Assembly: GCA_030668025.1 (NCBI GenBank)
Contig: DAOUUT010000001.1
Location: 1 to 64,000, forward strand
Length of the DNA stretch: 64,000 nt
Direction: 5' to 3'
Source: Promethearchaeota archaeon
Lineage (GTDB): Archaea > Asgardarchaeota > Lokiarchaeia > Sigynarchaeales > SOKP01
Part shown: positions 8,578 through 17,278 of the stretch, piece after piece
Layout: the number at the start of each line of letters is the position of its first letter
Numbering within the stretch: the first letter of the stretch is position 1
Program-made: the position numbers and the translations under genes
The notes under the pieces: model-generated
Database searches by the model: none
Told to the model about the DNA's origin: nothing
Seen by the model: only the letters and a program-made list of their open reading frames with translations

Positions 8578-9609
8578 ATGGAGCCAAAATTAATTAGTGG
8601 AATTTTGTACACTGAGATGGACGAGGAGGTTGGCCCTAATCCAGTAGTTTTATTAGGAGATATACCCACCTCTAATAGACATTACATAGCAATTAAAACA
8701 ATCACTGTTCTTTCAGGTGAAGGAGGCCTTATTCCAGAAACCTTAGTTATTCTCCCTTTTCCTTCGATGGGTTTAAAAGGATTAATAAAATTTATTAAAT
8801 GGGAGGATGAGGCGAGACGCGGAGGAGTAGGTCAAGGAGCTATAACATTGCTATTTAAGGAATTTGACGATGTAATTTTTTATAAATATTTAAGTTTTCT
8901 TGATCCCCCATTCGATGAAGCTGCTAATGAAATCGCGAATCTACAAAAATCTAACGCTCCACGAGAGAAGTATATGGATGTGTTGACTAAACTTTCAATT
9001 GCCACGACACAGTTTTTACATGAATTAAAGGATAAAGAAATAAAGGACGCCAAAGCTTTCCCTGAACAAAAAATAAAAGAAGCAAATCTAGTAAATTACA
9101 AGTTTAAAATCATTATTTGTGGCGACCCTTCTGTCGGTAAATCGTCCTTAATATTAAGATTTACTGAAAATGCTTTTAGAAGACATTACATTCCCACTCT
9201 AGGCGTTCACGTTTCAGATAAAATATTTAAAATAAAAGATTCCTACATCCAGCTCGTATTATGGGACATTGCCGGGCAAACAAAATTTGAAACCATGAGA
9301 CAACAATTTTATTTGGGCTCTGACGGTTTATTTCTTATTTTTGATTTATCAAAGGCTAATTCGATAGATAGCGTTTCTAATTGGTTCGATGACATTTATA
9401 AGCAATTAGAAGGGAGGTCAAATTTAGTTGGTTATATTATTGGAAATAAAAAAGATTTAGCTAAAAACTTCAAGGTCATATCAGAAAAAGGTTCAAAGTT
9501 GGCTAAATCCCTAAAGCTGGGATACATTGAAACTAGCGCCTTAACAGGCGAGAATGTTGAACACGCGTTCTATACTATAGCTGAATCGCTTTATAATTTA
9601 GTACAATAA
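8578..9609 (+). CDS. Asgard Rab/Ras-like small GTPase with N-terminal extra domain
   Basis: Residues 1-155 form a soluble alpha/beta domain (starting ISGILYTEMDEEVGPNPVVL) typical of Asgard proteins and possibly longin-like; I cannot assign it firmly. Residues about 175-343 are a Rab/Ras-family GTPase: G1 GDPSVGKSS, a switch I threonine in YIPTLGVH, G3 WDIAGQ, G4 NKKD and G5 ETSA. All nucleotide-binding motifs are intact. No C-terminal Cys suggests no prenylation. Asgard genomes contain many such GTPases, likely regulators of membrane or cytoskeletal processes. The ATG at 8578 is the only sensible start. Confidence 0.9.
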   Translation: MEPKLISGILYTEMDEEVGPNPVVLLGDIPTSNRHYIAIKTITVLSGEGGLIPETLVILPFPSMGLKGLIKFIKWEDEARRGGVGQGAITLLFKEFDDVIFYKYLSFLDPPFDEAANEIANLQKSNAPREKYMDVLTKLSIATTQFLHELKDKEIKDAKAFPEQKIKEANLVNYKFKIIICGDPSVGKSSLILRFTENAFRRHYIPTLGVHVSDKIFKIKDSYIQLVLWDIAGQTKFETMRQQFYLGSDGLFLIFDLSKANSIDSVSNWFDDIYKQLEGRSNLVGYIIGNKKDLAKNFKVISEKGSKLAKSLKLGYIETSALTGENVEHAFYTIAESLYNLVQ

Positions 9610-9662
9610 TTCTTAAAAGTTTTCTTTTGATGAATCTTTTACATTAAAAATCTTTTTATTTT

Positions 9663-10043
9663 CTAAGATACATAACTTTCGATGGCTCGATTAACAGCAC
9701 CTATCAATTTGTTTATAGAAAAAGGTTTGGTTATAAATAAAAAGGCTCCAATGGAAATAGCTTCTTTTTTAGCGTTAGAATCGGCGCTTAAAAATATAAT
9801 TTTTACCCTATTATCAATTTGTAATATAAATTTTGACGCTTCAATCCCGCTCATTTCGGGCATTCGCTGGTCCATTAAAATAACTTTAGGTTTGTTTGAA
9901 AGCGATTTGAACATGGCGACTGCTTCTACGCCGTTACTGGCAATACCTGCCACCTCAAAACCGCCTATAGTTAGAACTTTCTCGTAGAAGAATTGAAGCG
10001 TAGGTTCGTCGTCAACGATAAATACTTTTTCTATTTTAATCAA
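9663..10043 (-). CDS. CheY-like response regulator (single receiver domain)
   Basis: A 126-residue stand-alone receiver domain with the acidic pair VDDEP, the phospho-acceptor Asp in ILMDQRMPEMSG, the Ser in FLSAD and the Lys in ITKPFS. It overlaps the 3' end of the histidine kinase gene by 8 bp and is surely its partner. No DNA-binding output domain is present, so it should signal by protein contact. The TTG at 10043 directly abuts the GAGG Shine-Dalgarno (10047-10044). In-frame ATA at 10034, 9 nt after GAGG, is a better-spaced alternative that would give the classic start MEKVFIVDDEP. Confidence 0.92.
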   Translation of the reverse strand: MIKIEKVFIVDDEPTLQFFYEKVLTIGGFEVAGIASNGVEAVAMFKSLSNKPKVILMDQRMPEMSGIEASKFILQIDNRVKIIFLSADSNAKKEAISIGAFLFITKPFSINKLIGAVNRAIESYVS

Positions 10044-13000
10044 CCTCAGGAATTAATAATACGAAAATGCTACCCTTAGAACGGTCTCCCTTAAACCTGT
10101 CTTCAACCCATATCTTTCCGTTATAAGTTTCGATGATTCCTCGCACTAGCGCCAACCCTAAACCCATTCCATAAATGCCCTTATCTTTGCTGTATCCTCT
10201 CTGAAAAATCTTTTCTTTCATAGAATCTGCTACTCCAAAACCGTTATCCAAAAATTCCAATTTAAGGAAACTCATGCCTACTTTATTTTCTCTTGAGATT
10301 CTAACGATAATTTCTATTAGCAAATTCTTATTATGTCTTATTGCGTTAATTAAAAGGTTTTCAAACACGTCCTCCAACAAATTATTAGCTTTAATAAAGA
10401 GTTTTTCTCCATTAAAATCGACTCGAATGGCCAGATTTTTATGTTTATAAGATTTTTTCACGAAAGAAACCGTATTTTTTATAACGTTAAGAATTTCTAT
10501 TTTCTCTAAACTTCGTCCCGCTTCTTCAATTTTAGAGAGTTTTCGCACGTTTGAAACTAACCTTGACCCTCTAGTGACTTGATCTTTGATTATTTCAGCG
10601 TTTAATTTTAAATCATCGAATTTCTCATGGTTACTAAGAATTAATTGACTAATTTGCGTTCCAGACAAAATACTTTGTAAAATATTATTAATATCGTGAG
10701 CGAATAAATCTTTATAGAACTCTGCTCGATTGAACGCTTCTCGATATTTTTCCTCCGATTCTTTTAAATCTATTTCTCCTTTTTTACTTTCAGTTATATC
10801 TCGAAAAATCTCTAATTTTGAAATACTCCTATCGGGATTTTTCAAAGGTGTACCAATGATATCGTAAATTTTTTGGTTTTTGGTAAAATAAGATTCCCAT
10901 CTTATCGTTTTTCCTTGAAATACGTCTTCATTTTTGCACCACGGACAAACTTCTTTAAAATCGTGAAAATAGTTGAAACACTTAATTCCTTCGATATTTC
11001 CAAATTCTTTTATGAGGATTGGATTTAAATACTCGATATCGTAATTAGAATCTACGATATACACTCCATCTTCCATAGAATTTAAGATATTTAAGAAATT
11101 ATCTCGCTCGAGTTGTAATTTTTGCTCTGCTTTTTTGCGCTCGGTAATATCTTTTACGTATTCGATAATTCCTTCCAGAATTCCGTCACTATTATTAAGT
11201 GGAAATGCTGTAAGTTCAATCCAACCAGTTGGATCCTTTTCCGTTGGATAAGGTACTATTGAAGTATTCTTTTGACCCGTTTCAAGTGTTTTAATAGATG
11301 GACACCAAGGACACGGAGATGATCTTTTTTGATAAACATCGTAACATTTTCTTCTTGGGATCAGATCAAATTGACCGTACATTTCTATCATATATGGATT
11401 GACTTCTACTATGTTTAAATCGAGATCTAAAATGCTCACTCCATCCTGAATTGCGTTAAAGACATTTTGAATAAATTTAGTATTCTCTTTCAATTTCTGT
11501 TCTGCTTTCTTGTGCTCGTTGATATCAATAGCGGCACCTTCAATACGATCTTCTTTTTCAAACACTCGAGCAGAGATACTCAACCAAATGGGAGTACCAT
11601 CTCTTCTGGTGACATGGATTTCATAATTCTTAACTTCTTTATTAATACGAAGTTCTTCTAACATCATACTCCGTGCATTTAAATCAACAAAATGCTCAAT
11701 AGCATTATAATCTGCTAAACATTCCTCTCGATTATCATATCCAAATAATTTGGCAAAAATATCATTACATTCTAAAAATTTACCATCACTGATTCTTGAC
11801 CAATATAACCCTACTTGTGCGTTATCAAATAAATATCGATATTTTTCCTCAGAAACTTTTAATTTTTCCTCTGCTTTTTTGCGCTCGGTGATATCTTCTC
11901 CTGAACTTAGAACTCCGGTCATATTTCCAGTTTCATCTTTAAATAAGACGGTTGACCATGAAATTAACCTTTCTTCTCCAGTTTTTGCCCAAATAGAATT
12001 TTCATAAAATTTAATTAGTTCCATTTCTCCAGCCATTAACTTCTTGAAATATTCGTACACTCTTTCGCGGTCATTTGGAGGAAGACATACTTCAAACCAA
12101 TTTTTTCCAATTAGTTCACCCTCATCGTAGCCAAGTAATTCGTGACCTTTTTTATTTAGCAAAGTAATTATTCCATCCTTATCAAGTGCTACAATAATCA
12201 CACCAGCAATATTAAGGTAATTTTTTGACTTTTCTATTTCTTTTTTTATTTTTTCTTCAGCTTTTTTACGCTCGGTAATGTCCCGAAATACAACCATTGG
12301 GACAATATAGCCTTTCCAATTTGTCTTTGAAGTCCTGAATTCGGTGAGCACTTCTCTTCCATCTTTTCGTACAATAATTCGCTCATACATTTTTTTATGT
12401 GGCTCACCTCCAAGCCTTTTTTTCATCTTATCTTTATACTTTTTGATCTCTTCCGTACGCGTTAACTCCCAACCATGCATGCTTAAGAGCTCATCAATGC
12501 TGTATCCTGTTATTTCTGCGGCTCGCTGATTTGCGAATAAGTGACGTATATTCTTATCAGCTATAATAATTCCATCAGGTGAATTGTTAATCAGATCAGT
12601 AAAGTTCTCATGCAATTCTTGCATTGCGATCTCTGTATTTTTACGCTCGGTAATATCCAAAAGAGATGCTACGCTTTTTTTAGTGTTAGGGATCACAGCG
12701 ATAGTTATGATTATGTCTCGAATATTACCTTCTTTATTGACAAAACGAAATTCATATTTTTTTAGAGTAGATTCTGGATCACTTATCCGAGAGTAATGGA
12801 GTTTTTTCACCCTTTCCAAATCTTCCTCAATAACAAACTCTGTACAACTTTTTTTCCATTCGATCTCTTCTCTTGAATAACCAGAGAGTTCTTCAAACGG
12901 CCCATTTACAAGAGAAATCGTAGTGTCCTCCTCTACTATGGCTGTTGCAGTTCCAGTATTTTCAAAAATGGTTCTATAATTTTCCTCAGATATACTAATT

Positions 13001-13443
13001 GTATGCTTTAGCTTTAAATTCAATGCTTGTAATTCTTTTTCAGATTCTTTCAATTTTTCTAAGACTTTTTTTTTTTCCGTTATGTCTTCTGTATGAACAA
13101 TAACTATATCGGGGGGGATGAAACCATACATCACAGATAAGAATTTTTCTTCTCCCGTAGACATGTAATCATACTTCATTTCTCTGAAAATACTAACGCG
13201 ATCGTTAGCACAGCGATGTAATTCTTCTAAGATTTCTGGTTGACCCTTATACATCTCTGAAGCGTTTTTGCCTACATAATTCTTAATCGTTCCATTAGTT
13301 ATTTTTTCAGCAGCATCGTTGTAATCAATTAAAATTAAATCTTCATCAATCTTTTGCCAAGAATAGGTAGGAATAGGGATTCCTTTAAATAATGATTCAA
13401 ATCTATTTTTTGAAGATTTCGTTTTATTTACTATATTCCTCAC
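10036..13443 (-). CDS. Multi-PAS sensor histidine kinase
   Basis: A soluble 1135-residue kinase with no membrane segment, so it senses a cytoplasmic signal. I count seven PAS units in tandem, most separated by the linker DITERKKAEEKL. Then come the phosphoacceptor helix (AHDINNILQSILSG, His near residue 915) and an ATP-binding domain with N box (ENLLINAIRHNK), G1 (DNGFGVADS) and G2 (GMGLGLALVRGI). The sixth and seventh PAS units contain the paired-cysteine motifs CPWCPS and CPWCKNEDVF, which could bind metal or sense redox state. The coupled receiver gene follows. Its 5' flank is where the mobile element inserted. Confidence 0.93.
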   Translation of the reverse strand: MRNIVNKTKSSKNRFESLFKGIPIPTYSWQKIDEDLILIDYNDAAEKITNGTIKNYVGKNASEMYKGQPEILEELHRCANDRVSIFREMKYDYMSTGEEKFLSVMYGFIPPDIVIVHTEDITEKKKVLEKLKESEKELQALNLKLKHTISISEENYRTIFENTGTATAIVEEDTTISLVNGPFEELSGYSREEIEWKKSCTEFVIEEDLERVKKLHYSRISDPESTLKKYEFRFVNKEGNIRDIIITIAVIPNTKKSVASLLDITERKNTEIAMQELHENFTDLINNSPDGIIIADKNIRHLFANQRAAEITGYSIDELLSMHGWELTRTEEIKKYKDKMKKRLGGEPHKKMYERIIVRKDGREVLTEFRTSKTNWKGYIVPMVVFRDITERKKAEEKIKKEIEKSKNYLNIAGVIIVALDKDGIITLLNKKGHELLGYDEGELIGKNWFEVCLPPNDRERVYEYFKKLMAGEMELIKFYENSIWAKTGEERLISWSTVLFKDETGNMTGVLSSGEDITERKKAEEKLKVSEEKYRYLFDNAQVGLYWSRISDGKFLECNDIFAKLFGYDNREECLADYNAIEHFVDLNARSMMLEELRINKEVKNYEIHVTRRDGTPIWLSISARVFEKEDRIEGAAIDINEHKKAEQKLKENTKFIQNVFNAIQDGVSILDLDLNIVEVNPYMIEMYGQFDLIPRRKCYDVYQKRSSPCPWCPSIKTLETGQKNTSIVPYPTEKDPTGWIELTAFPLNNSDGILEGIIEYVKDITERKKAEQKLQLERDNFLNILNSMEDGVYIVDSNYDIEYLNPILIKEFGNIEGIKCFNYFHDFKEVCPWCKNEDVFQGKTIRWESYFTKNQKIYDIIGTPLKNPDRSISKLEIFRDITESKKGEIDLKESEEKYREAFNRAEFYKDLFAHDINNILQSILSGTQISQLILSNHEKFDDLKLNAEIIKDQVTRGSRLVSNVRKLSKIEEAGRSLEKIEILNVIKNTVSFVKKSYKHKNLAIRVDFNGEKLFIKANNLLEDVFENLLINAIRHNKNLLIEIIVRISRENKVGMSFLKLEFLDNGFGVADSMKEKIFQRGYSKDKGIYGMGLGLALVRGIIETYNGKIWVEDRFKGDRSKGSIFVLLIPEVD

Positions 13444-13719
13444 TTTACATGTTTTTTTACACTATTTAATTTATTAATTTTTATCAAAATGTTTTTTGTG
13501 TTTTTTCAGAAGGAAAAGTTTGTTATATTAGTATTTATAATTATAGAACGAAAAAACTTGTATTTAAATATTTATAATTATGTTTTTTTGGCACACAAAT
13601 TAACCCAAAAAAGTATTAATCGTGAAAGATTAATTTCAAATAATCTTTACATGAAATTTTCATGAAGATTTAAATACTATAATTTTAATTAAAAATATAA
13701 GAAAAAATTAAAATTTAAA
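13444..13719. promoter_or_regulatory. Left junction: kinase upstream region, att site and integrase-operon promoter
   Basis: 276 bp without a gene. The host part (to about 13638) should hold the kinase promoter on the minus strand. The element part starts at the att site. AAAGATTA (13625-13632) and TAATCTTT (13641-13648) form an inverted repeat around an 8-nt spacer. An archaeal TATA-like box ATTTAAATA lies at about 13667-13675, 45 bp before the regulator ATG. A near-palindrome ATGAAATTTTCAT at 13651-13663 could be an operator for the adjacent ribbon-helix-helix protein. Confidence 0.5.
13621..13638 (+). repeat. Left attachment site (attL core)
   Basis: CG followed by the 16-mer TGAAAGATTAATTTCA, which recurs exactly at 58519-58534. 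Here the left flank (CG) is chromosomal and the right flank (AATAAT) belongs to the element. Joining this left flank to the right flank of the other copy restores CGTGAAAGATTAATTTCACG, a perfect 7-bp inverted repeat around GATTAA. This architecture, with short inverted arms and a 6-bp spacer, is what a tyrosine recombinase uses. Confidence 0.75.
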
Positions 13720-14247
13720 ATGATAAAAATGGAAATAAAACAAAAGAAAGAAAAGAAGTACAGGTATAAATTTATTCAATTTTCAGTATCCGATGACTTA
13801 AAGAATGATATTGAAGAATGGACTGGAAAATCGTCTTTTAATACGATATCGGATTTTGTTCGTAATGCTGTAGTAGAGAAAATTAGAAATCTAAAAAACC
13901 CTAAATTAAACCAATCTAATCTTAAGGACTCTCAAATTAACGCTTCAATGTTAGAGCAATTAACAAAAAATACTCAAAAACTTATTTTATTACAGGAAAA
14001 AACTATCGACAGATCAAAGATTTTCGATGAAATGAAAGCTGATTTAGAAAGAATAAAGAAATTCTCAATAAAACAAGGCTTAGTTCAAGAATCTGAAATT
14101 ATCTATAATTTACTGAAAGCACATCAATCGCTATCCCAAAAACAAATAATCGAGAAAACAAATTTAGAGAAAGATACTATTTTTCAAATTCTTTCTACTG
14201 ATGATCGATTCAAATTAAATATAAAGGGGAGATTTTGCCTAAAATGA
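13720..14247 (+). CDS. Ribbon-helix-helix regulator with C-terminal winged-helix-like domain
   Basis: A 175-residue protein. Residues 15-55 (KFIQFSVSDDLKNDIEEWTG, then ISDFVRNAVVEKI) fit a ribbon-helix-helix fold; the middle is a predicted coiled coil; residues 125-175 (IIYNLLKAHQSLSQKQIIEK) fit a winged helix. Its stop overlaps the integrase ATG as ATGA (14244-14247), so the two are translationally coupled. It is probably the directionality factor and/or repressor of the integration module. An alternative internal start is ATG 13729. Confidence 0.8.
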   Translation: MIKMEIKQKKEKKYRYKFIQFSVSDDLKNDIEEWTGKSSFNTISDFVRNAVVEKIRNLKNPKLNQSNLKDSQINASMLEQLTKNTQKLILLQEKTIDRSKIFDEMKADLERIKKFSIKQGLVQESEIIYNLLKAHQSLSQKQIIEKTNLEKDTIFQILSTDDRFKLNIKGRFCLK

Positions 14248-15188
14248 GACCTTTAAACGAAGAGATTATACAAAATAATCTTAGCTTTTACAAACATTCA
14301 AAACAATCAATTAAAATGCGAATTTCGAGTTTAAAATACTTCTTTGACGAAAAATACTTTAATTATCAAGGGCATATCTTCGACATTAACATCCGAATTC
14401 TTAAGAAGTATTTTATTTACCTTAAAAATTTAAATACAATAAGCATTGAGACAAGAAAAAATAAATGGCATATCTTAACATCCTTCCTTAATTTTACTAT
14501 GGAAGACTATGAAGATTTCCATGTTGCGATACCGCGCAAAACAGTATCGTGGAACGGATATATTCCTAAAGAGAACGTGAAAACTAATAAAAATGTCATT
14601 GCTGAAAAAGAAGAAATAACCAAAATATTAAACCATTTTGAGGTAAATAACTTTAAACATTACCTTATCTTTAAAATCTTGGTTGAGACTGGAATGCGAA
14701 AAGGAGAACTAATAAACGCTAAATATACCGATGTTAATCTTAAATATAGACATATTTACATAAAGGAAGGAAAGACTGGTGAAAAAATATACAATTTCTC
14801 TAAAGATATGGGGAATAAGTTAAAACTTTATTTAAGCGAAAGAAAAACCCTCAAAGTTGATAATAAATACCTATTTCTCACTAAAACACTAAGAAAATAC
14901 GATAATAGATCGTTTAACCAAATACTCAAGGGAAATAAAGGAAAATATAAAGAATATCCTGGCGCTTTAGAAAAACTTGGAATTAGTAAAAATATTACTT
15001 GCAAAACTTTTAGAAGTACACTTAATACGTTGAGAAAAAAAGAAATGGGATGTTCAAATGAAGTCGCTAAATTATTACTGGGGCATAAAACTAACGATGT
15101 GAACATAAAGTCTTATACGAAATACGATTTAATCGATTTAATCGATTTATTTGATAAATATAACCCTTATCAAACCCTAAATATCTAA
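14244..15188 (+). CDS. Tyrosine recombinase/integrase (XerC/D-like)
   Basis: The N-terminal SAM-like helical domain (residues 1-115) is followed by the catalytic domain. The first Arg lies in VETGMRKGEL, the beta-hairpin Lys in EGKTGEKIY, the box II Arg in CKTFRSTLN (Lys replaces the usual His of HxxR), then LLLGHKTNDVN with the box II His/Trp-position His, and the nucleophile Tyr in IKSYTKYD. I chose ATG 14244 (ATGA overlap with the upstream stop, GGGGAG at 14227-14232) over in-frame TTG 14235, which sits too close to the ribosome site. It should catalyse recombination at the 13.62/58.52 kb att sites. Confidence 0.92.
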   Translation: MRPLNEEIIQNNLSFYKHSKQSIKMRISSLKYFFDEKYFNYQGHIFDINIRILKKYFIYLKNLNTISIETRKNKWHILTSFLNFTMEDYEDFHVAIPRKTVSWNGYIPKENVKTNKNVIAEKEEITKILNHFEVNNFKHYLIFKILVETGMRKGELINAKYTDVNLKYRHIYIKEGKTGEKIYNFSKDMGNKLKLYLSERKTLKVDNKYLFLTKTLRKYDNRSFNQILKGNKGKYKEYPGALEKLGISKNITCKTFRSTLNTLRKKEMGCSNEVAKLLLGHKTNDVNIKSYTKYDLIDLIDLFDKYNPYQTLNI

Positions 15189-15272
15189 TTTTTTAATTAT
15201 TTTTATAGGTCCAGGAAGAAATTATTGGTGCCACTAATTCTTTTTTTTCAATATAACCAAAAATGCGAAAAT

Positions 15273-15620
15273 TCAATCTACATCCATAATATCTAATCTT
15301 TTTTGAACTCGATTATAAGTTTTTAAAAAAGAATCGAGATTGGGTTTTATGTTAAGATAATAATCCGCCTCTGTGCGAAAAATTTTCATACTTTTCAAGT
15401 GATTACCTAAAATTGAATCATGGTTCATAATTGCCTCGATTAAATTTGTATGGAAATGCTCAGTATCAATGTGAGAAAGTTTTTTTATTAATCTAATGTG
15501 GTGCAATATCCCATAATAGATTCGTCCAATAGCAGTTCTATTTCTAACTTCAAGACTATAATTATTGTCATTAATTATGGTCTGCCCTAAAATAATAAAT
15601 TCTTTTGGGTCCAATATCAT
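15273..15620 (-). CDS. HEPN-domain protein (UPF0332-like)
   Basis: A 115-residue helical protein with the hallmark RNRTAIGRIYYGILHHIRLI, matching the R-x4-R/YYxxxHxxR helix of UPF0332-type HEPN domains, and the family's late RTEADY motif. HEPN proteins are often RNases in toxin-antitoxin and defence systems or partners of nucleotidyltransferases. Here no MNT partner is present; instead it is the last gene of a three-gene operon (ATGA overlap with 15617-16210). Its function as RNase or as structural subunit is inferred only. Confidence 0.7.
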   Translation of the reverse strand: MILDPKEFIILGQTIINDNNYSLEVRNRTAIGRIYYGILHHIRLIKKLSHIDTEHFHTNLIEAIMNHDSILGNHLKSMKIFRTEADYYLNIKPNLDSFLKTYNRVQKRLDIMDVD

Positions 15621-16210
15621 CCACTATATATTGATCTAAAAATAAAATATGTTCTTTTAAAAGTCGATAAAAACGAAGGAAATTCTTGTTTGATTAAATC
15701 TTCTTGTTCTTCAATAAATTTTTCTAATATATCTAAAATAAAATCAAAATCATCAATAGGAAATGCAATCTTTATTATTATACTTCTTATATCAGGATTC
15801 TCGATTTCAGCTTTATAATCGCAATTTCCATGAATATGATCAAAGTCATTTTTAATCATGAAATGCATGAAAAAACTCTTTAGCCATTGAAAGTAATATG
15901 AGAATTCAGAATTATGGTTTAAATAATTGTAAAAGTTTTTTGTAATGCTCATAGATTCAGCAAATTTGTCTTCAATGTAATTTTCCTTAAACTTTATAAA
16001 AAGAGATTTAGCATCGTAATTCTCCATAATATAATAAGCATCAAATATGGATTCCAATTTATTTTTATCTTCTGACCAAAACTTATCTAATTGGACCCCT
16101 CTTGACAAACAACGCTTAAAATGGGGTTCAAGAGCGTACATAATCCCTTCAGTTCTAAAAGAGTACATCCAATTTAAATCCTTTTCAATTATATTATAAT
16201 TACTAATCAT
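15617..16210 (-). CDS. Hypothetical protein in HEPN operon (197 aa)
   Basis: I do not recognise this protein. It is soluble, rich in aromatic residues (Tyr, Phe, Trp) and mostly helical. It overlaps the upstream gene by 8 bp and the downstream HEPN gene by 4 bp (ATGA), so the three are one translationally coupled operon. An aromatic-rich helical protein sandwiched between an unknown and a HEPN protein near an integrase suggests a cargo defence or toxin module, but no catalytic motif is visible. Confidence 0.65.
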   Translation of the reverse strand: MISNYNIIEKDLNWMYSFRTEGIMYALEPHFKRCLSRGVQLDKFWSEDKNKLESIFDAYYIMENYDAKSLFIKFKENYIEDKFAESMSITKNFYNYLNHNSEFSYYFQWLKSFFMHFMIKNDFDHIHGNCDYKAEIENPDIRSIIIKIAFPIDDFDFILDILEKFIEEQEDLIKQEFPSFLSTFKRTYFIFRSIYSG

Positions 16211-16625
16211 ATTTAATCTTTAAACGTCTTTTACTTATTACACGAGCTTGTTCTCTCTTCATCCATTCATACTGAAGTCTTTCACCGTGATAAATAATGA
16301 ATTTTAGCATTTCAAATATCTCGATTGATTTTTCACTATTTAATATCTCGGGCATATCAGATATAAACTCAATTAATTTAAATGTTCTTGATTTTAATTC
16401 CTCAACAAATATAACATCTGATTCGTCAATATATTCTTTAACTCTTATTAAAGAATTCCGATAAATATCAGAAAGTTCAGAAGAAAGAAAAACTAACGTG
16501 TCATTTCCAATTTCAATCCCATAATGACATAAATCCATAAAATAATCACCAGCTATCGGATATTCCTCTTTAGTAATATGGTCTTTAATCTTTTTTGATA
16601 TATTTTCAATATATAAATCGCTCAT
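16203..16625 (-). CDS. Hypothetical protein, first gene of HEPN operon
   Basis: A 140-residue helical, acidic protein with no recognised motif; the C-terminus is basic (KREQARVISKRRLKIKYD). I take ATG 16625 (MSDLY) because GGTGAG lies 4 nt upstream; an in-frame ATG 16637 is also possible. It overlaps the next gene by 8 bp. Fold and role are unknown; it may be the regulatory or antitoxin component of the HEPN module. Confidence 0.62.
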   Translation of the reverse strand: MSDLYIENISKKIKDHITKEEYPIAGDYFMDLCHYGIEIGNDTLVFLSSELSDIYRNSLIRVKEYIDESDVIFVEELKSRTFKLIEFISDMPEILNSEKSIEIFEMLKFIIYHGERLQYEWMKREQARVISKRRLKIKYD

Positions 16626-16637
16626 CTTTCTCACCAT

Positions 16638-16969
16638 TCTATTTTATTTAATAATTATTAAAAAGTCATTTTTTTTTGTTGCATGTCATTATGATTGTTA
16701 AGAATTAAAAAAATTATCTTTTTTTGTCGGTTATGATTTCAAACAACATCCTATTTAAGCATTGTATGATTGAAGAAATATCTAATTAAATAAACAGAAT
16801 TTAGATTAAAACTCATTTTTTTTCGATTTTCTCAAGAAGAAAAAAATACGGTACCAAAAAGTTCCAAATAAATAGAACTTTTATCTCAGGATCAATAAAC
16901 GAAAAAAACTTTTTTTTAATTTTTTATCCTGATCCTAAAGAAATTTTTTGTGGTGCCAAAAATTCAAGT
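16638..16969. other. Intergenic region between HEPN operon and HicA-like module
   Basis: 332 bp, no gene seen. It contains a spaced inverted repeat TCAGGAT (16886-16892)/ATCCTGA (16926-16932) flanked by A and T runs, and GGTACCAAAAA near 16851 loosely mirrored by TGGTGCCAAAAA near 16950. One of these may be the HEPN operon promoter/operator or the end of the upstream transcript. A similar TTGGTGCCA word occurs at 15228-15236, just after the integrase. Confidence 0.35.
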
Positions 16970-17278
16970 TCATAGTAAATCTAATGGATCTATTGTTCCT
17001 AAATGCTCTTTAACAAATTGTATATAATCGTGTCCATTATATCTACAATCATATATTCCTAAAAATTGGTCTTTAGTTATTTTAAGTTGCATTGCCATTT
17101 GCTCTATTAAATAATCATCAACTTTTCTACCATGATCTCCTCTACTAAAATGAGTTTTAAAAGGTGTTCTGCGTCCTTCATGTTTAAAGAATAATATTAT
17201 ATGACTTGGATTATTCTCAGTGGTAAACCCTTTTTTACAAAATTTCCCTATTAATTTTTCCCGATCATAAGTAGTCAT
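16970..17278 (-). CDS. HicA-like mRNA interferase toxin
   Basis: A 102-residue protein with a double-stranded-RNA-binding-like HicA fold: CKKGFTTENNPSHIILFF (the conserved Gly-Phe then His), RTPFKTHFSRG, and the tail QMAMQLKITKDQFLGIYDCR seen in larger archaeal and bacterial HicA-like families. HicA toxins cleave mRNA. Its start overlaps the upstream gene's 3' end by 14 bp, so the pair is coupled, the usual arrangement for toxin and antitoxin. Activity is inferred from the family. Confidence 0.62.
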   Translation of the reverse strand: MTTYDREKLIGKFCKKGFTTENNPSHIILFFKHEGRRTPFKTHFSRGDHGRKVDDYLIEQMAMQLKITKDQFLGIYDCRYNGHDYIQFVKEHLGTIDPLDLL

